A stretch of 7,615 bases of DNA from CAYYED01 sp964470785. GTDB taxonomy: Bacteria; Patescibacteriota; Minisyncoccia; Minisyncoccales; PEYH01. The stretch is from contig CAYYED010000032.1 in NCBI GenBank assembly GCA_964470785.1, positions 1 to 7,615 of the forward strand, given 5' to 3'. The translations under genes were made by a program, and so were the position numbers. The notes beneath the pieces are model-generated. The model was given only the letters and a program-made list of their open reading frames with translations, had not been told where the DNA came from and ran no database searches. Below, one piece after another: positions 1 to 5,753 of the stretch (its first letter is position 1; each line of letters opens with the position of its first letter).

Positions 1-447
1 AAATATCTTTTCATCTCCTTTGACAACTGTGAACTCTTTAAAACCAGAATTAATTTTTTGATTGCCATCAATTATTAAAACCGTATTTTGCACCGAAAAA
101 CCATTCCCTACTTTCTTTTCTAAATTACTGACCGCTCTTCTCATAGCCAATTTGGTTGCCTCCCAAATATTAATTCTGTCAATCACTTTTGCCGAAACCA
201 TTCCCCTCCCCCATTTTATGGCAGGATTCGTGGTTATAATTTTATAAAATTGCTCTCTTGTCTTTGGTGTAAGTTTTTTAGATTCTTTTATGTTTAAAAA
301 TTGAAAATTAAAAAATTGATTGAAAATTGGAAATTGGAAATTGGAAATTTTAAGCATGGTTGCTGCCGCTACTACCGGTCCCGCCAAACTCCCCCTGCCC
401 GCTTCATCCAAGCCAATAATATATTGTATTTCTGTTTTTAACGCCAT
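1..447 (-). CDS. rnhB: Ribonuclease HII, N-terminal 149 residues (3' end beyond window)
   Basis: RNase HII cuts the RNA strand of RNA-DNA hybrids and starts removal of single ribonucleotides from DNA. Reading the minus strand from ATG at 447 gives an open frame to base 1. The N-terminal motif GLDEAGRGSLAGP (residues 12-24) is the family signature, with catalytic D14 and E15; the usual proline in GRGPL is serine here (S20). ESKKL (54-58), IIDGN (125-129, catalytic D127) and VKGD (142-145, catalytic D145) follow in the expected order, so all four metal-binding acids are present. The C-terminal part, including the usual SAAS-x-LAKV region, lies outside the window. Between the N-terminal motif and ESKKL the protein has about 12 more residues than E. 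coli RNase HII, rich in F, N and Q and encoded by a tandem AT repeat. No Shine-Dalgarno sequence is seen before the start. The gene diverges from the beta-helix gene on the other strand. Confidence 0.93.
   Translation of the reverse strand, partial: MALKTEIQYIIGLDEAGRGSLAGPVVAAATMLKISNFQFPIFNQFFNFQFLNIKESKKLTPKTREQFYKIITTNPAIKWGRGMVSAKVIDRINIWEATKLAMRRAVSNLEKKVGNGFSVQNTVLIIDGNQKINSGFKEFTVVKGDEKIF
295..351. repeat. AT-rich heptad tandem repeat inside rnhB
   Basis: On the plus strand AAATTGG occurs three times in a row (324-330, 331-337, 338-344) and is followed by AAATTTT (345-351). Bases 295-323 hold degenerate relatives such as AAAATTGAAAATT. The block is translated on the minus strand as roughly residues 33-51 of RNase HII. 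Three heptads make 21 bases, which keeps the frame. The same kind of heptad, GAAAATT, is found four times just before dnaE, in non-coding DNA. Confidence 0.85.
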
Positions 448-524
448 TATGGTATCATAACATAAATTACCTTTTTTAATTTCCCACTTTTTTTATTTTT
501 AAATTTCCTCTAAAATAGAATAAC
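448..524. promoter_or_regulatory. Divergent spacer with possible -10 boxes on both strands
   Basis: This 77-base spacer must hold the start signals of rnhB (minus) and the beta-helix gene (plus). On the minus strand TATGAT (459 down to 454) lies 6 bases before the rnhB ATG. On the plus strand TAAAAT (511-516) lies 8 bases before the ATG at 525. Either spacing would put transcription starts at or next to the start codon, i.e. leaderless messages, which agrees with the lack of Shine-Dalgarno sequences. I could not find a good -35 box for either, so these are weak candidates in AT-rich DNA. Confidence 0.3.
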
Positions 525-1208
525 ATGGATCAACCACTCCAACGTTTTGATATCCAAGAGATGTTAAGAGAGTTAAGAAGCGCAGAAAGAGAAAATAGAA
601 CCGCCGATTTCACCGGCAAGCTTTTGCCAGAATTTTCTTTTTCCGGAAAAGAAATCAATGCTTCTATGGATTTCAGCGGTTCCACTATCCAGGGATCGGC
701 TTATTTTTATGATTGTAAAATCAGAGGCGAGATTAAATTCCAAGAAGTGCTGTTTTACAGGACCCTTTATATATCCGGCTCAAAAATAAAAAATGATTTT
801 ATTCTCAGGGAATGTACTATTCGAGAAAACATCAATTTAGTTTCATCTTCGTTTTTTAAAAACATTGTTCTGGACGAAACCACTATCAAGGGTTTTGTGG
901 GCTTGAATAAGATAAAGGTAAAAAAAGACATTAATGCCAATTATGCCATCATTAAAGACATTAACACCAGAACGGGCGTAATAAAAGGAGATATTTATGT
1001 CAGGGAGGCGGAAATCAAGGGCTCTGTTAATATGGAGGGGCTTTTTGCCGAAGGGTTGGCAAATTTTGAAAACAGCACTATTTTTCAGGACTTGAACCTA
1101 AGAAAGGCAATCTTTAACGGAGTAGTAATTTTAAGCGGAACGATTGTGGAAGGAAGCATTGAAACCGATGAAATGAAAAGCCAGAAGCTGATTGCGCATA
1201 TGGTATAA
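525..1208 (+). CDS. Pentapeptide-like beta-helix protein with 11-residue repeats
   Basis: This 227-residue protein has no signal peptide or membrane segment and is probably cytoplasmic; its function is unknown. Residues 1-43 form a charged, probably helical N-terminus (around MLRELRSAERENR) and a short lead-in. From residue 44 to about 218 it is a run of about sixteen units starting at 44, 55, 66, 77 and so on. The unit pattern is hydrophobic-x-G-x-hydrophobic-x-hydrophobic-x-x-(A/T/S/V)-x; IKGDIYVREAE (153-163) is typical. This matches the F-x-G-x-A-x-F-x-x-A-x style of some pentapeptide-repeat families, but with I/V/L in place of F and A, and predicts a right-handed beta-helix. One unit (143-152) is a residue short. 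Bactofilin-like proteins are the main alternative, though their repeats are longer. The ATG at 525 is chosen because TAAAAT lies just upstream; there is no Shine-Dalgarno sequence. Family confidence is good, function unknown. Confidence 0.85.
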   Translation: MDQPLQRFDIQEMLRELRSAERENRTADFTGKLLPEFSFSGKEINASMDFSGSTIQGSAYFYDCKIRGEIKFQEVLFYRTLYISGSKIKNDFILRECTIRENINLVSSSFFKNIVLDETTIKGFVGLNKIKVKKDINANYAIIKDINTRTGVIKGDIYVREAEIKGSVNMEGLFAEGLANFENSTIFQDLNLRKAIFNGVVILSGTIVEGSIETDEMKSQKLIAHMV

Positions 1209-1228
1209 AAATGGAAAATACATTTTTT
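1207..1228 (+). terminator. Weak A/T hairpin after the beta-helix gene
   Basis: AAAAATG (1207-1213) can pair with CATTTTT (1221-1227) around a 7-base loop, and the right arm runs into a T6 tract. It overlaps the stop codon of the upstream gene. The stem has only one G-C pair and is weak, so this is a low-confidence terminator candidate. Confidence 0.25.
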
Positions 1229-1260
1229 AATCTTTAATTTCTAATTTTTAATTTCTAATA

Positions 1261-1300
1261 AATTTTTAATTTTTAAACTCTTTAAAAATCATTGAAAATT
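1261..1300. repeat. AT-rich imperfect hairpin upstream of dnaE
   Basis: The arm 1261-1277 pairs with 1281-1300 around a CTC loop (1278-1280). TTTTAAA pairs with TTTAAAA next to the loop, then a 3-base bulge (ATC, 1288-1290), then AATTTTTAAT with ATTGAAAATT, one position being a G-T wobble. More widely, the spacer 1209-1353 is T-rich on its left and A-rich on its right, so larger imperfect pairings are possible. It contains no gene. Confidence 0.5.
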
Positions 1301-1319
1301 AAAGAATTGAAAATTGAAT

Positions 1320-1347
1320 GAAAATTGAAAATTGAAAATTGAAAATT
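1320..1347. repeat. GAAAATT heptad repeat, four copies, abutting dnaE
   Basis: GAAAATT occurs four times without interruption (1320-1326, 1327-1333, 1334-1340, 1341-1347), ending six bases before the dnaE ATG. Looser copies lie at 1291-1319. The array is closely related to the AAATTGG heptads inside rnhB. Because it contains TTGAAA every 7 bases it creates many -35-like hexamers and a spurious in-frame TTG start at 1339. Confidence 0.85.
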
Positions 1348-1353
1348 ATTTTC

Positions 1354-4300
1354 ATGACTTCCTTCACCCATCTTCACGTTCATAGCCAGTATTCCCTGCT
1401 TGACGGGCTCCCTAAAATTGAGGAGCTTTTAGCATATGTTAAAGAGTTGGGAATGGACAGCGTTGCCCTTACTGACCACGGCGCACTTTACGGAGCGGTA
1501 GAGTTTTTCAAAAAAGCCAAAAAGCAAAACATCAAACCCATTATTGGTTGTGAAGTTTACGTGGCTCCGGAAAGCATGCTTCAGAAAAGACCCAATATTG
1601 ACAATAAGCGCTATCATTTGATTTTGCTGGCAAAAAATGAGCTCGGCTACAAAAACTTGGTTAAGCTTGTTACTAAGGCCCATTTAGAGGGATTTTATTA
1701 TAAGCCGAGAATAGACGAAGAATTACTAAGCAAGCACAGCCAAGGACTAATTGCCCTTTCTGCTTGTTTGCAGGGAAAAATCCCCCGCCTTATTTTAGCC
1801 AATAAAATCAAGCAGGCCGAAGAAACTGCCCTCTTTTACCAAAAAATATTTGACAAAGACAGTTTTTATTTAGAACTTCAGCACCATCCTAACATTCCGG
1901 AACAAGCCAAAGTCAATCAGGTAATGATAGAAATTTCTAAAAAACTTGATATCCCCTTGGTGGCAACCAATGATATTCATTATTTACGGCCCGAGGATTC
2001 CGAAGCTCAGGATATTTTAATGCTTATTAATACCGGGGCCGACCCCAATGACCCTGAGCGGCTCTCAATGAGGCAGGATGATTTTTCTATGACTCCGCCG
2101 GAAAAAATGAAAGAATATTTTAAAGAAACGCCCGAGGCGCTTGAAAATACCCAGAAAATAAAAGAAATGTGTAATTTTGAGTTTGAGCTGGGCAAAACCA
2201 CTCTCCCCCGTTATCCAATCACTAACGGACAGTCGTCTGATGAAAAATTAAAAGAGCTGGCTTTCCAGGGCTTTGAAGAAAAAAGAAAAGAATTTAAGGA
2301 CCATAAAATAGTGGAGGAAAGATTGGATCACGAACTAAAAGTAATTAAAAAAACCGGATTTGCTTCCTACTTCCTTATTGTCGCCGATTTTGTCAACTGG
2401 GCAAAAAAAAATAAAATTGTTGTGGGCCCGGGCAGGGGCAGTGTAGGAGGATCTCTGGTTTCTTATTTAACCGGCATTACCAATATCAACCCCTTGAAGC
2501 ATAATCTTCTTTTCGAACGTTTCCTTACCACTTCAAGGTTCTCTCCTCCTGATATTGACCTTGATTTTGCCGACATGCGGAGAGATGAAGTTATCCGGTA
2601 TGTGGCTCAAAAATACGGGCAGGACAAAGTAGCTCAAATTATTACTTTTGGAACAATGGCAGCCCGCGCTGTCATTAGAGATGTGGGCAGGGTGCTTAAT
2701 TATTCTTATAACCTCTGCGACCGCATTGCTAAAATGATTCCTTTTGGATTCAATTTGGAAGAAACCCAAAAACAAATTCCTGAATTCAAAGAACTTTACG
2801 AATCCGACGAAAGGGTAAGAAGATTGGTTGACCTTGCTAAAAAACTGGAGGGCGTGGCAAGACACGCCTCTACTCATGCTTGCGGAGTGGTAATTTCTCC
2901 GGAACCGCTTGATAACTTGGTGCCCTTACAGCACCCGACTCAAAATGATAAGACTATTGTCACCCAGTACGAAATGCATTCTATCGAGGATTTAGGGCTG
3001 TTAAAAATGGATTTTTTGGGATTAAAAAACCTTACTATTATTGAAAACGCGCTCAAGCTAATAAAAAAAATCAGGAATGAAGAAGTAGACATAGAAAAAA
3101 TTCCTGAAGACGATAAAAAAACCTTTCGCCTGCTCCAAAAAGCAGAAACAACATCAATCTTCCAATTGGAAAGTCAGGGCATGAAAAAATGGCTTAAACA
3201 GCTTCAGCCAAGCAAGTTTGATGATATTGTAGCTATGCTTGCGCTATACCGGCCGGGCCCGATGCAATTTATCCCCGAATATATCGGACGAAAAAAGAAA
3301 AAGAGGAAAATAGAATATATTCATTCAAAGCTTAAACCAATTTTGGAAAACACTTACGGAATTCCGATTTTTCAGGAACAAATGATGCAAATTGCCCAAG
3401 AAATTGCCGGATTTTCTTTGACAGAAGCAGATGTCTTACGCAAGGCAATTGGCAAAAAAATATCTTCTCTTTTGCACCAGCAAAAAGAAAAATTCATTAA
3501 GGGCGCGGCAAAAAATGGGACCGATAAAAGCGTGGCGGAAAAAATCTGGAGTTGGTTTTTACCCTTTGCCCAGTATGGTTTCAATTTGAGCCATTCTACG
3601 GGCTACGGAAAAATCGCTTTTCAGACTGCCTACCTTAAAGCGCATTTTTCTGTGGAGTTTATGGCTGCCGTTTTTGCTTCTGAAAAACAAGATGTGGAAA
3701 GAACTGCTTTTCTAATAGAAGAATGCAAAAGAATGGGCATTGAAGTTCTGCCTCCGGATATTAATGAAAGTTTTCCTAATTTTACGGTTACGGGTAAAAA
3801 CCAAATAAGATTCGGACTTTGGGCGATTAAAAATGTTGGACACAATATTGTGGAAACCATTATTGGTGAAAGAAAAGCAGGCGGTAAATTCCAATCAATT
3901 GCTGATTTTATCAACAGAATTCATTGCAAAGACCTGAATAAAAAATCAATGGAAGCGCTTATTAAAGCCGGAGCTTTTGACGAGCTGGAAGAACGAGGCG
4001 TGCTTTTGGAAAACTTAGAGCGCTTGCTGGTTTACTCCCGAGAAATCCAAAGCCAAAAAAAGAACGGCCAAAAAGGGCTATTTGACAGCTCTGCCTCACC
4101 TATGCCTCAAATCACCCTCTCCCCTGCCCGGCCGATGAAATCTCAGGAAAAACTGAAATGGGAAAAAGAACTGCTCGGACTATATATTTCCGGACACCCC
4201 TTAGAAGCATTCAAGAAAGTGCTTTCCAAGAAAACTGTCCCTATTGAAAAAATTATTGACGATTTGCTTAATCAAGGCGCCAGAGATATTCACATCGGCC

Positions 4301-4581
4301 CTTTTTTTAAAAGAGTCGCTCCGGGTGACAGAATTACCGTAGGCGGTCTTGTCTCCGGAATCAAAAAGATTATTACTAAGACCAACCGGCCAATGGTGTT
4401 TATGCGGCTTGAAGACCTGACCGGAAAACTTGAAGTAATTGTTTTTCCCAGTTTAATTGAAAACGGAAACGGCAATGGATTAGAAGAAAACAAAATTGTT
4501 CTAATTAAGGGCAAGGCAGACCTTAAAGACAATTCCCCCAAAATCATCGCTGAACATATAGAAACCCTTGTGGAGGAGTAA
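1354..4581 (+). CDS. dnaE: DNA polymerase III subunit alpha
   Basis: This is the catalytic subunit of the replicative polymerase, extending DNA strands at the replication fork. The 1075-residue product starts with THLHVHSQYSLLDG, the usual family start, so ATG 1354 is preferred over TTG 1339, which lies in repeat DNA. The PHP domain (about 1-210) keeps a full candidate metal-ligand set: H8, H10, D17, H42, E67, H88, C138, D207, H209. The palm includes GPGRGS, PPDIDLDF with D400 and D402, and KMDFLGL with D553, matching the three catalytic aspartates of E. coli. YRPGPM (about 632-637) and IFQEQMM belong to the fingers region. A helix-hairpin-helix region lies around 805-875, a clamp-binding motif QKGLF at 906-910, and an OB-fold from about 990 to the end. 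E. coli DnaE is 1160 residues; here the protein ends after the OB-fold, with no tau-binding domain. No Shine-Dalgarno sequence is visible, and an AT repeat forms the upstream leader. Confidence 0.98.
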   Translation: MTSFTHLHVHSQYSLLDGLPKIEELLAYVKELGMDSVALTDHGALYGAVEFFKKAKKQNIKPIIGCEVYVAPESMLQKRPNIDNKRYHLILLAKNELGYKNLVKLVTKAHLEGFYYKPRIDEELLSKHSQGLIALSACLQGKIPRLILANKIKQAEETALFYQKIFDKDSFYLELQHHPNIPEQAKVNQVMIEISKKLDIPLVATNDIHYLRPEDSEAQDILMLINTGADPNDPERLSMRQDDFSMTPPEKMKEYFKETPEALENTQKIKEMCNFEFELGKTTLPRYPITNGQSSDEKLKELAFQGFEEKRKEFKDHKIVEERLDHELKVIKKTGFASYFLIVADFVNWAKKNKIVVGPGRGSVGGSLVSYLTGITNINPLKHNLLFERFLTTSRFSPPDIDLDFADMRRDEVIRYVAQKYGQDKVAQIITFGTMAARAVIRDVGRVLNYSYNLCDRIAKMIPFGFNLEETQKQIPEFKELYESDERVRRLVDLAKKLEGVARHASTHACGVVISPEPLDNLVPLQHPTQNDKTIVTQYEMHSIEDLGLLKMDFLGLKNLTIIENALKLIKKIRNEEVDIEKIPEDDKKTFRLLQKAETTSIFQLESQGMKKWLKQLQPSKFDDIVAMLALYRPGPMQFIPEYIGRKKKKRKIEYIHSKLKPILENTYGIPIFQEQMMQIAQEIAGFSLTEADVLRKAIGKKISSLLHQQKEKFIKGAAKNGTDKSVAEKIWSWFLPFAQYGFNLSHSTGYGKIAFQTAYLKAHFSVEFMAAVFASEKQDVERTAFLIEECKRMGIEVLPPDINESFPNFTVTGKNQIRFGLWAIKNVGHNIVETIIGERKAGGKFQSIADFINRIHCKDLNKKSMEALIKAGAFDELEERGVLLENLERLLVYSREIQSQKKNGQKGLFDSSASPMPQITLSPARPMKSQEKLKWEKELLGLYISGHPLEAFKKVLSKKTVPIEKIIDDLLNQGARDIHIGPFFKRVAPGDRITVGGLVSGIKKIITKTNRPMVFMRLEDLTGKLEVIVFPSLIENGNGNGLEENKIVLIKGKADLKDNSPKIIAEHIETLVEE

Positions 4582-4688
4582 AAAAGCACCATATCAATCT
4601 ATCAACTTTCCTCCCCCACCCTTCCCTCCCCCTCCAAAGGAGGGGGAGGGATTAAGGGAGGGGGCTGGGGAGGAATAAAAAAGCGCCA
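4570..4688. repeat. Imperfect 22-base direct repeats flanking the G/C-rich element
   Basis: Bases 4570-4591 and 4667-4688 match at 19 of 22 positions; both read G-x-GGAGGA-x-TAAAAAAGC-x-CCA. The left copy includes the last codons and the TAA stop of dnaE; the right copy is non-coding. Between them lies the G/C-rich inverted repeat. The right copy shares its first bases with the outer G-rich arm of that element, so part of the similarity could come from the arm itself. Confidence 0.6.
4610..4673. repeat. G/C-rich inverted repeat, REP-like element, copy 1
   Basis: The core is a perfect 12-base stem, CCCTCCCCCTCC (4624-4635) pairing with GGAGGGGGAGGG (4639-4650) around an AAA loop. Outer C-rich and G-rich arms (4610-4620 and 4656-4673) extend it imperfectly. 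The plus strand also has five G runs (4642-4646, 4648-4650, 4656-4658, 4660-4664, 4667-4670) with loops of 1-5 bases, a strong G-quadruplex pattern. No T tract follows, so it is not a classic intrinsic terminator, but it could stall or protect the end of the dnaE message. A relative in opposite orientation lies at 7561-7615. Confidence 0.8.
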
Positions 4689-4695
4689 AAAAAAC

Positions 4696-4724
4696 TTGAC
4701 TGTTTTTGTTTTTTCTCTTATTCT
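4696..4724 (+). promoter_or_regulatory. Sigma-70-type promoter for the methyltransferase gene
   Basis: TTGACT (4696-4701, five of six matches to the -35 consensus) is followed after exactly 17 bases by TATTCT (4719-4724, four of six to the -10 consensus). Transcription would start near 4731, leaving a leader of about 35-45 bases before the coding region. The TTG that could be read as the gene's first codon at 4696 is the start of this -35 box, which argues against that start. Confidence 0.5.
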
Positions 4725-4762
4725 TAAAATCAGAACATTCCAAATCTATACCAAAACCAAAG

Positions 4763-4771
4763 AGGAGGTGA
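4763..4771 (+). promoter_or_regulatory. Strong Shine-Dalgarno sequence AGGAGGTGA
   Basis: AGGAGGTGA matches the full anti-Shine-Dalgarno core. It overlaps the in-frame GTG at 4768-4770, so if GTG is the start there is no spacing from the AGGAG part. The in-frame codon at ideal spacing (5 bases after the A at 4771) is ATA at 4777-4779, a rare start codon. The GTG at 4781 is out of frame and leads quickly to a stop. Confidence 0.6.
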
Positions 4772-5667
4772 GGAAGATAAGTGCATCACAAGCAACTCAA
4801 GGACTCTACCAGACGATCGTCTCTATTCTCCGTAAATCAGACCTGTCTCCTGACGACGTGATCCAGTTTATAACTCACCATAAGGTTGACGAAAGAACTA
4901 TAAAGCGATTAATGGTGTGGTTAGAAGAGCTAAGGTTCTGGCGGGAGTACGCCCTAATTTACCGAAACCTAGAAAAAGCTCGACCTTATTCCCAACTTGC
5001 CAAAACCTTTGAAGACCTAATTCGCCCTGAAAAAGGAGATGTCTGGCTAGATGTGGGGTGTGGTCCGGCGAAGATGAGCCAGCTTGTCTGGAAAAAATCT
5101 GGAAAATCGGTACGGAAGATCATAGGGATAGACATAGTGTTGTCCCCCGCGCAGGAAACCCTGTCTCGGTTAACCGAAAAAATCCCCGTGGAATTAGTAT
5201 ACGCAAGTATCGGGGAAACGCTTCCTTTTTCTGATAATTCCTTTGACGGGATTATCGCCAATCTAATATTCCCGTATGTCACCGATTTTGAGGGGAGAAC
5301 AGGCAAAGAAGCGTTTAGGCAAGTGTTAAGCGAAATGTACAGGGTGCTGAAGCCGGGCGGACACATAGTTTGGTCAACTCCGAAACAAAGCGTCCGCTTT
5401 CAATGGGTATTTATTGCCTCAATTCCAGACATGCTTAACCCAATCCCCTACATTCTCCAAAAAGACGTAACTCGAATACTCCAAGGGGTGCGTATACTCA
5501 AACATGCTCTAGAAATACAAAAAAAGGGTAGGCAAGGTATTTACACCTTCTTGCCTATGCCTGAGGTCGAAGAAATACTCAAAGAAATTGGTTTTTCAGA
5601 CCTGGTCTGGCAATCCTCCTTTGTTAGACAGGTGTTGGTTAACAAAGCACACAAACCACACAACTAA
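4768..5667 (+). CDS. Class I SAM-dependent methyltransferase
   Basis: This is a soluble enzyme expected to transfer a methyl group from S-adenosylmethionine to an unknown substrate. Counting from GTG 4768 (299 residues), residues 1-85 are a mostly helical N-terminal extension. The Rossmann core follows: motif I WLDVGCGP (93-100), the acidic end of strand 2 in GIDIV (120-124), LPFSDNSFDGIIANL (152-166), and the MYRVLKPGGHIVWSTP segment (190-205) typical of the Methyltransf_11 group. The C-terminal part (about 235-299) may close over the active site. No membrane segment or tRNA- or rRNA-specific motif is seen, so the substrate cannot be named. The start is uncertain: TTG 4696 sits in a likely -35 box, GTG 4768 overlaps the Shine-Dalgarno sequence, and ATA 4777 has the best spacing. 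It is the only gene here with a strong Shine-Dalgarno sequence. It ends 20 bases before a hairpin terminator. Confidence 0.9.
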   Translation: MRKISASQATQGLYQTIVSILRKSDLSPDDVIQFITHHKVDERTIKRLMVWLEELRFWREYALIYRNLEKARPYSQLAKTFEDLIRPEKGDVWLDVGCGPAKMSQLVWKKSGKSVRKIIGIDIVLSPAQETLSRLTEKIPVELVYASIGETLPFSDNSFDGIIANLIFPYVTDFEGRTGKEAFRQVLSEMYRVLKPGGHIVWSTPKQSVRFQWVFIASIPDMLNPIPYILQKDVTRILQGVRILKHALEIQKKGRQGIYTFLPMPEVEEILKEIGFSDLVWQSSFVRQVLVNKAHKPHN

Positions 5668-5679
5668 TAATGGTTCTAA

Positions 5680-5708
5680 TTGTTGGGCCCCTGAAAAAGT
5701 GTTATAAT
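5680..5708 (+). promoter_or_regulatory. Candidate promoter for the histidine kinase gene, inside a terminator
   Basis: A perfect TATAAT (5703-5708) is preceded after 17 bases by TTGTTG (5680-5685, three of six to the -35 consensus). Transcription would start near 5715, inside the right arm of the upstream terminator hairpin, giving a leader of about 39 bases. The box lies at the tip of the hairpin. The -35 is poor, so this rests on the perfect -10 and the distance to the gene. Confidence 0.5.
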
Positions 5709-5740
5709 GTCTTAACACTTTCAGGGGCTCTTTCTGTTTA
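5687..5740 (+). terminator. Intrinsic terminator after the methyltransferase gene
   Basis: GCCCCTGAAA-AA-GTGTTA (5687-5704) pairs with TAACACTTTCAGGGGC (5713-5728): sixteen base pairs with a two-A bulge and an 8-base loop (5705-5712). A T-rich tail (TCTTTCTGTTTATT) follows. It lies 20 bases past the stop codon of the methyltransferase, and should insulate the kinase gene from read-through. Confidence 0.8.
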
Positions 5741-5753
5741 TTAAATTTAATTT

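Noticed and set aside
62..247. Plus-strand open frame of 61 codons
   Set aside because: It lies antisense to rnhB, whose minus-strand frame has catalytic motifs on both sides of this stretch.
1291..1347. CRISPR-like array
   Set aside because: The units are 7-base tandem repeats without unique spacers, and no cas gene is present.
1339..1353. TTG at 1339 as the dnaE start, adding five residues
   Set aside because: The TTG and following codons belong to the GAAAATT repeat array; the family's normal N-terminus begins at the ATG at 1354.
2533..2877. Minus-strand open frame of 114 codons, and others at 1429-1683, 2007-2201, 3372-3584, 3630-3914 and 4290-4592
   Set aside because: All are antisense to dnaE, which is coding throughout with conserved motifs; none shows a recognisable domain.
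4610..4673. Classic intrinsic terminator for dnaE
   Set aside because: The hairpin is strong but no T tract follows it on the plus strand, and a related copy lies elsewhere, so a dispersed repeat is the better description.
4986..5366. Minus-strand open frame of 126 codons
   Set aside because: It is antisense to the methyltransferase core including motif I and the LKPGG segment; no domain is recognisable.
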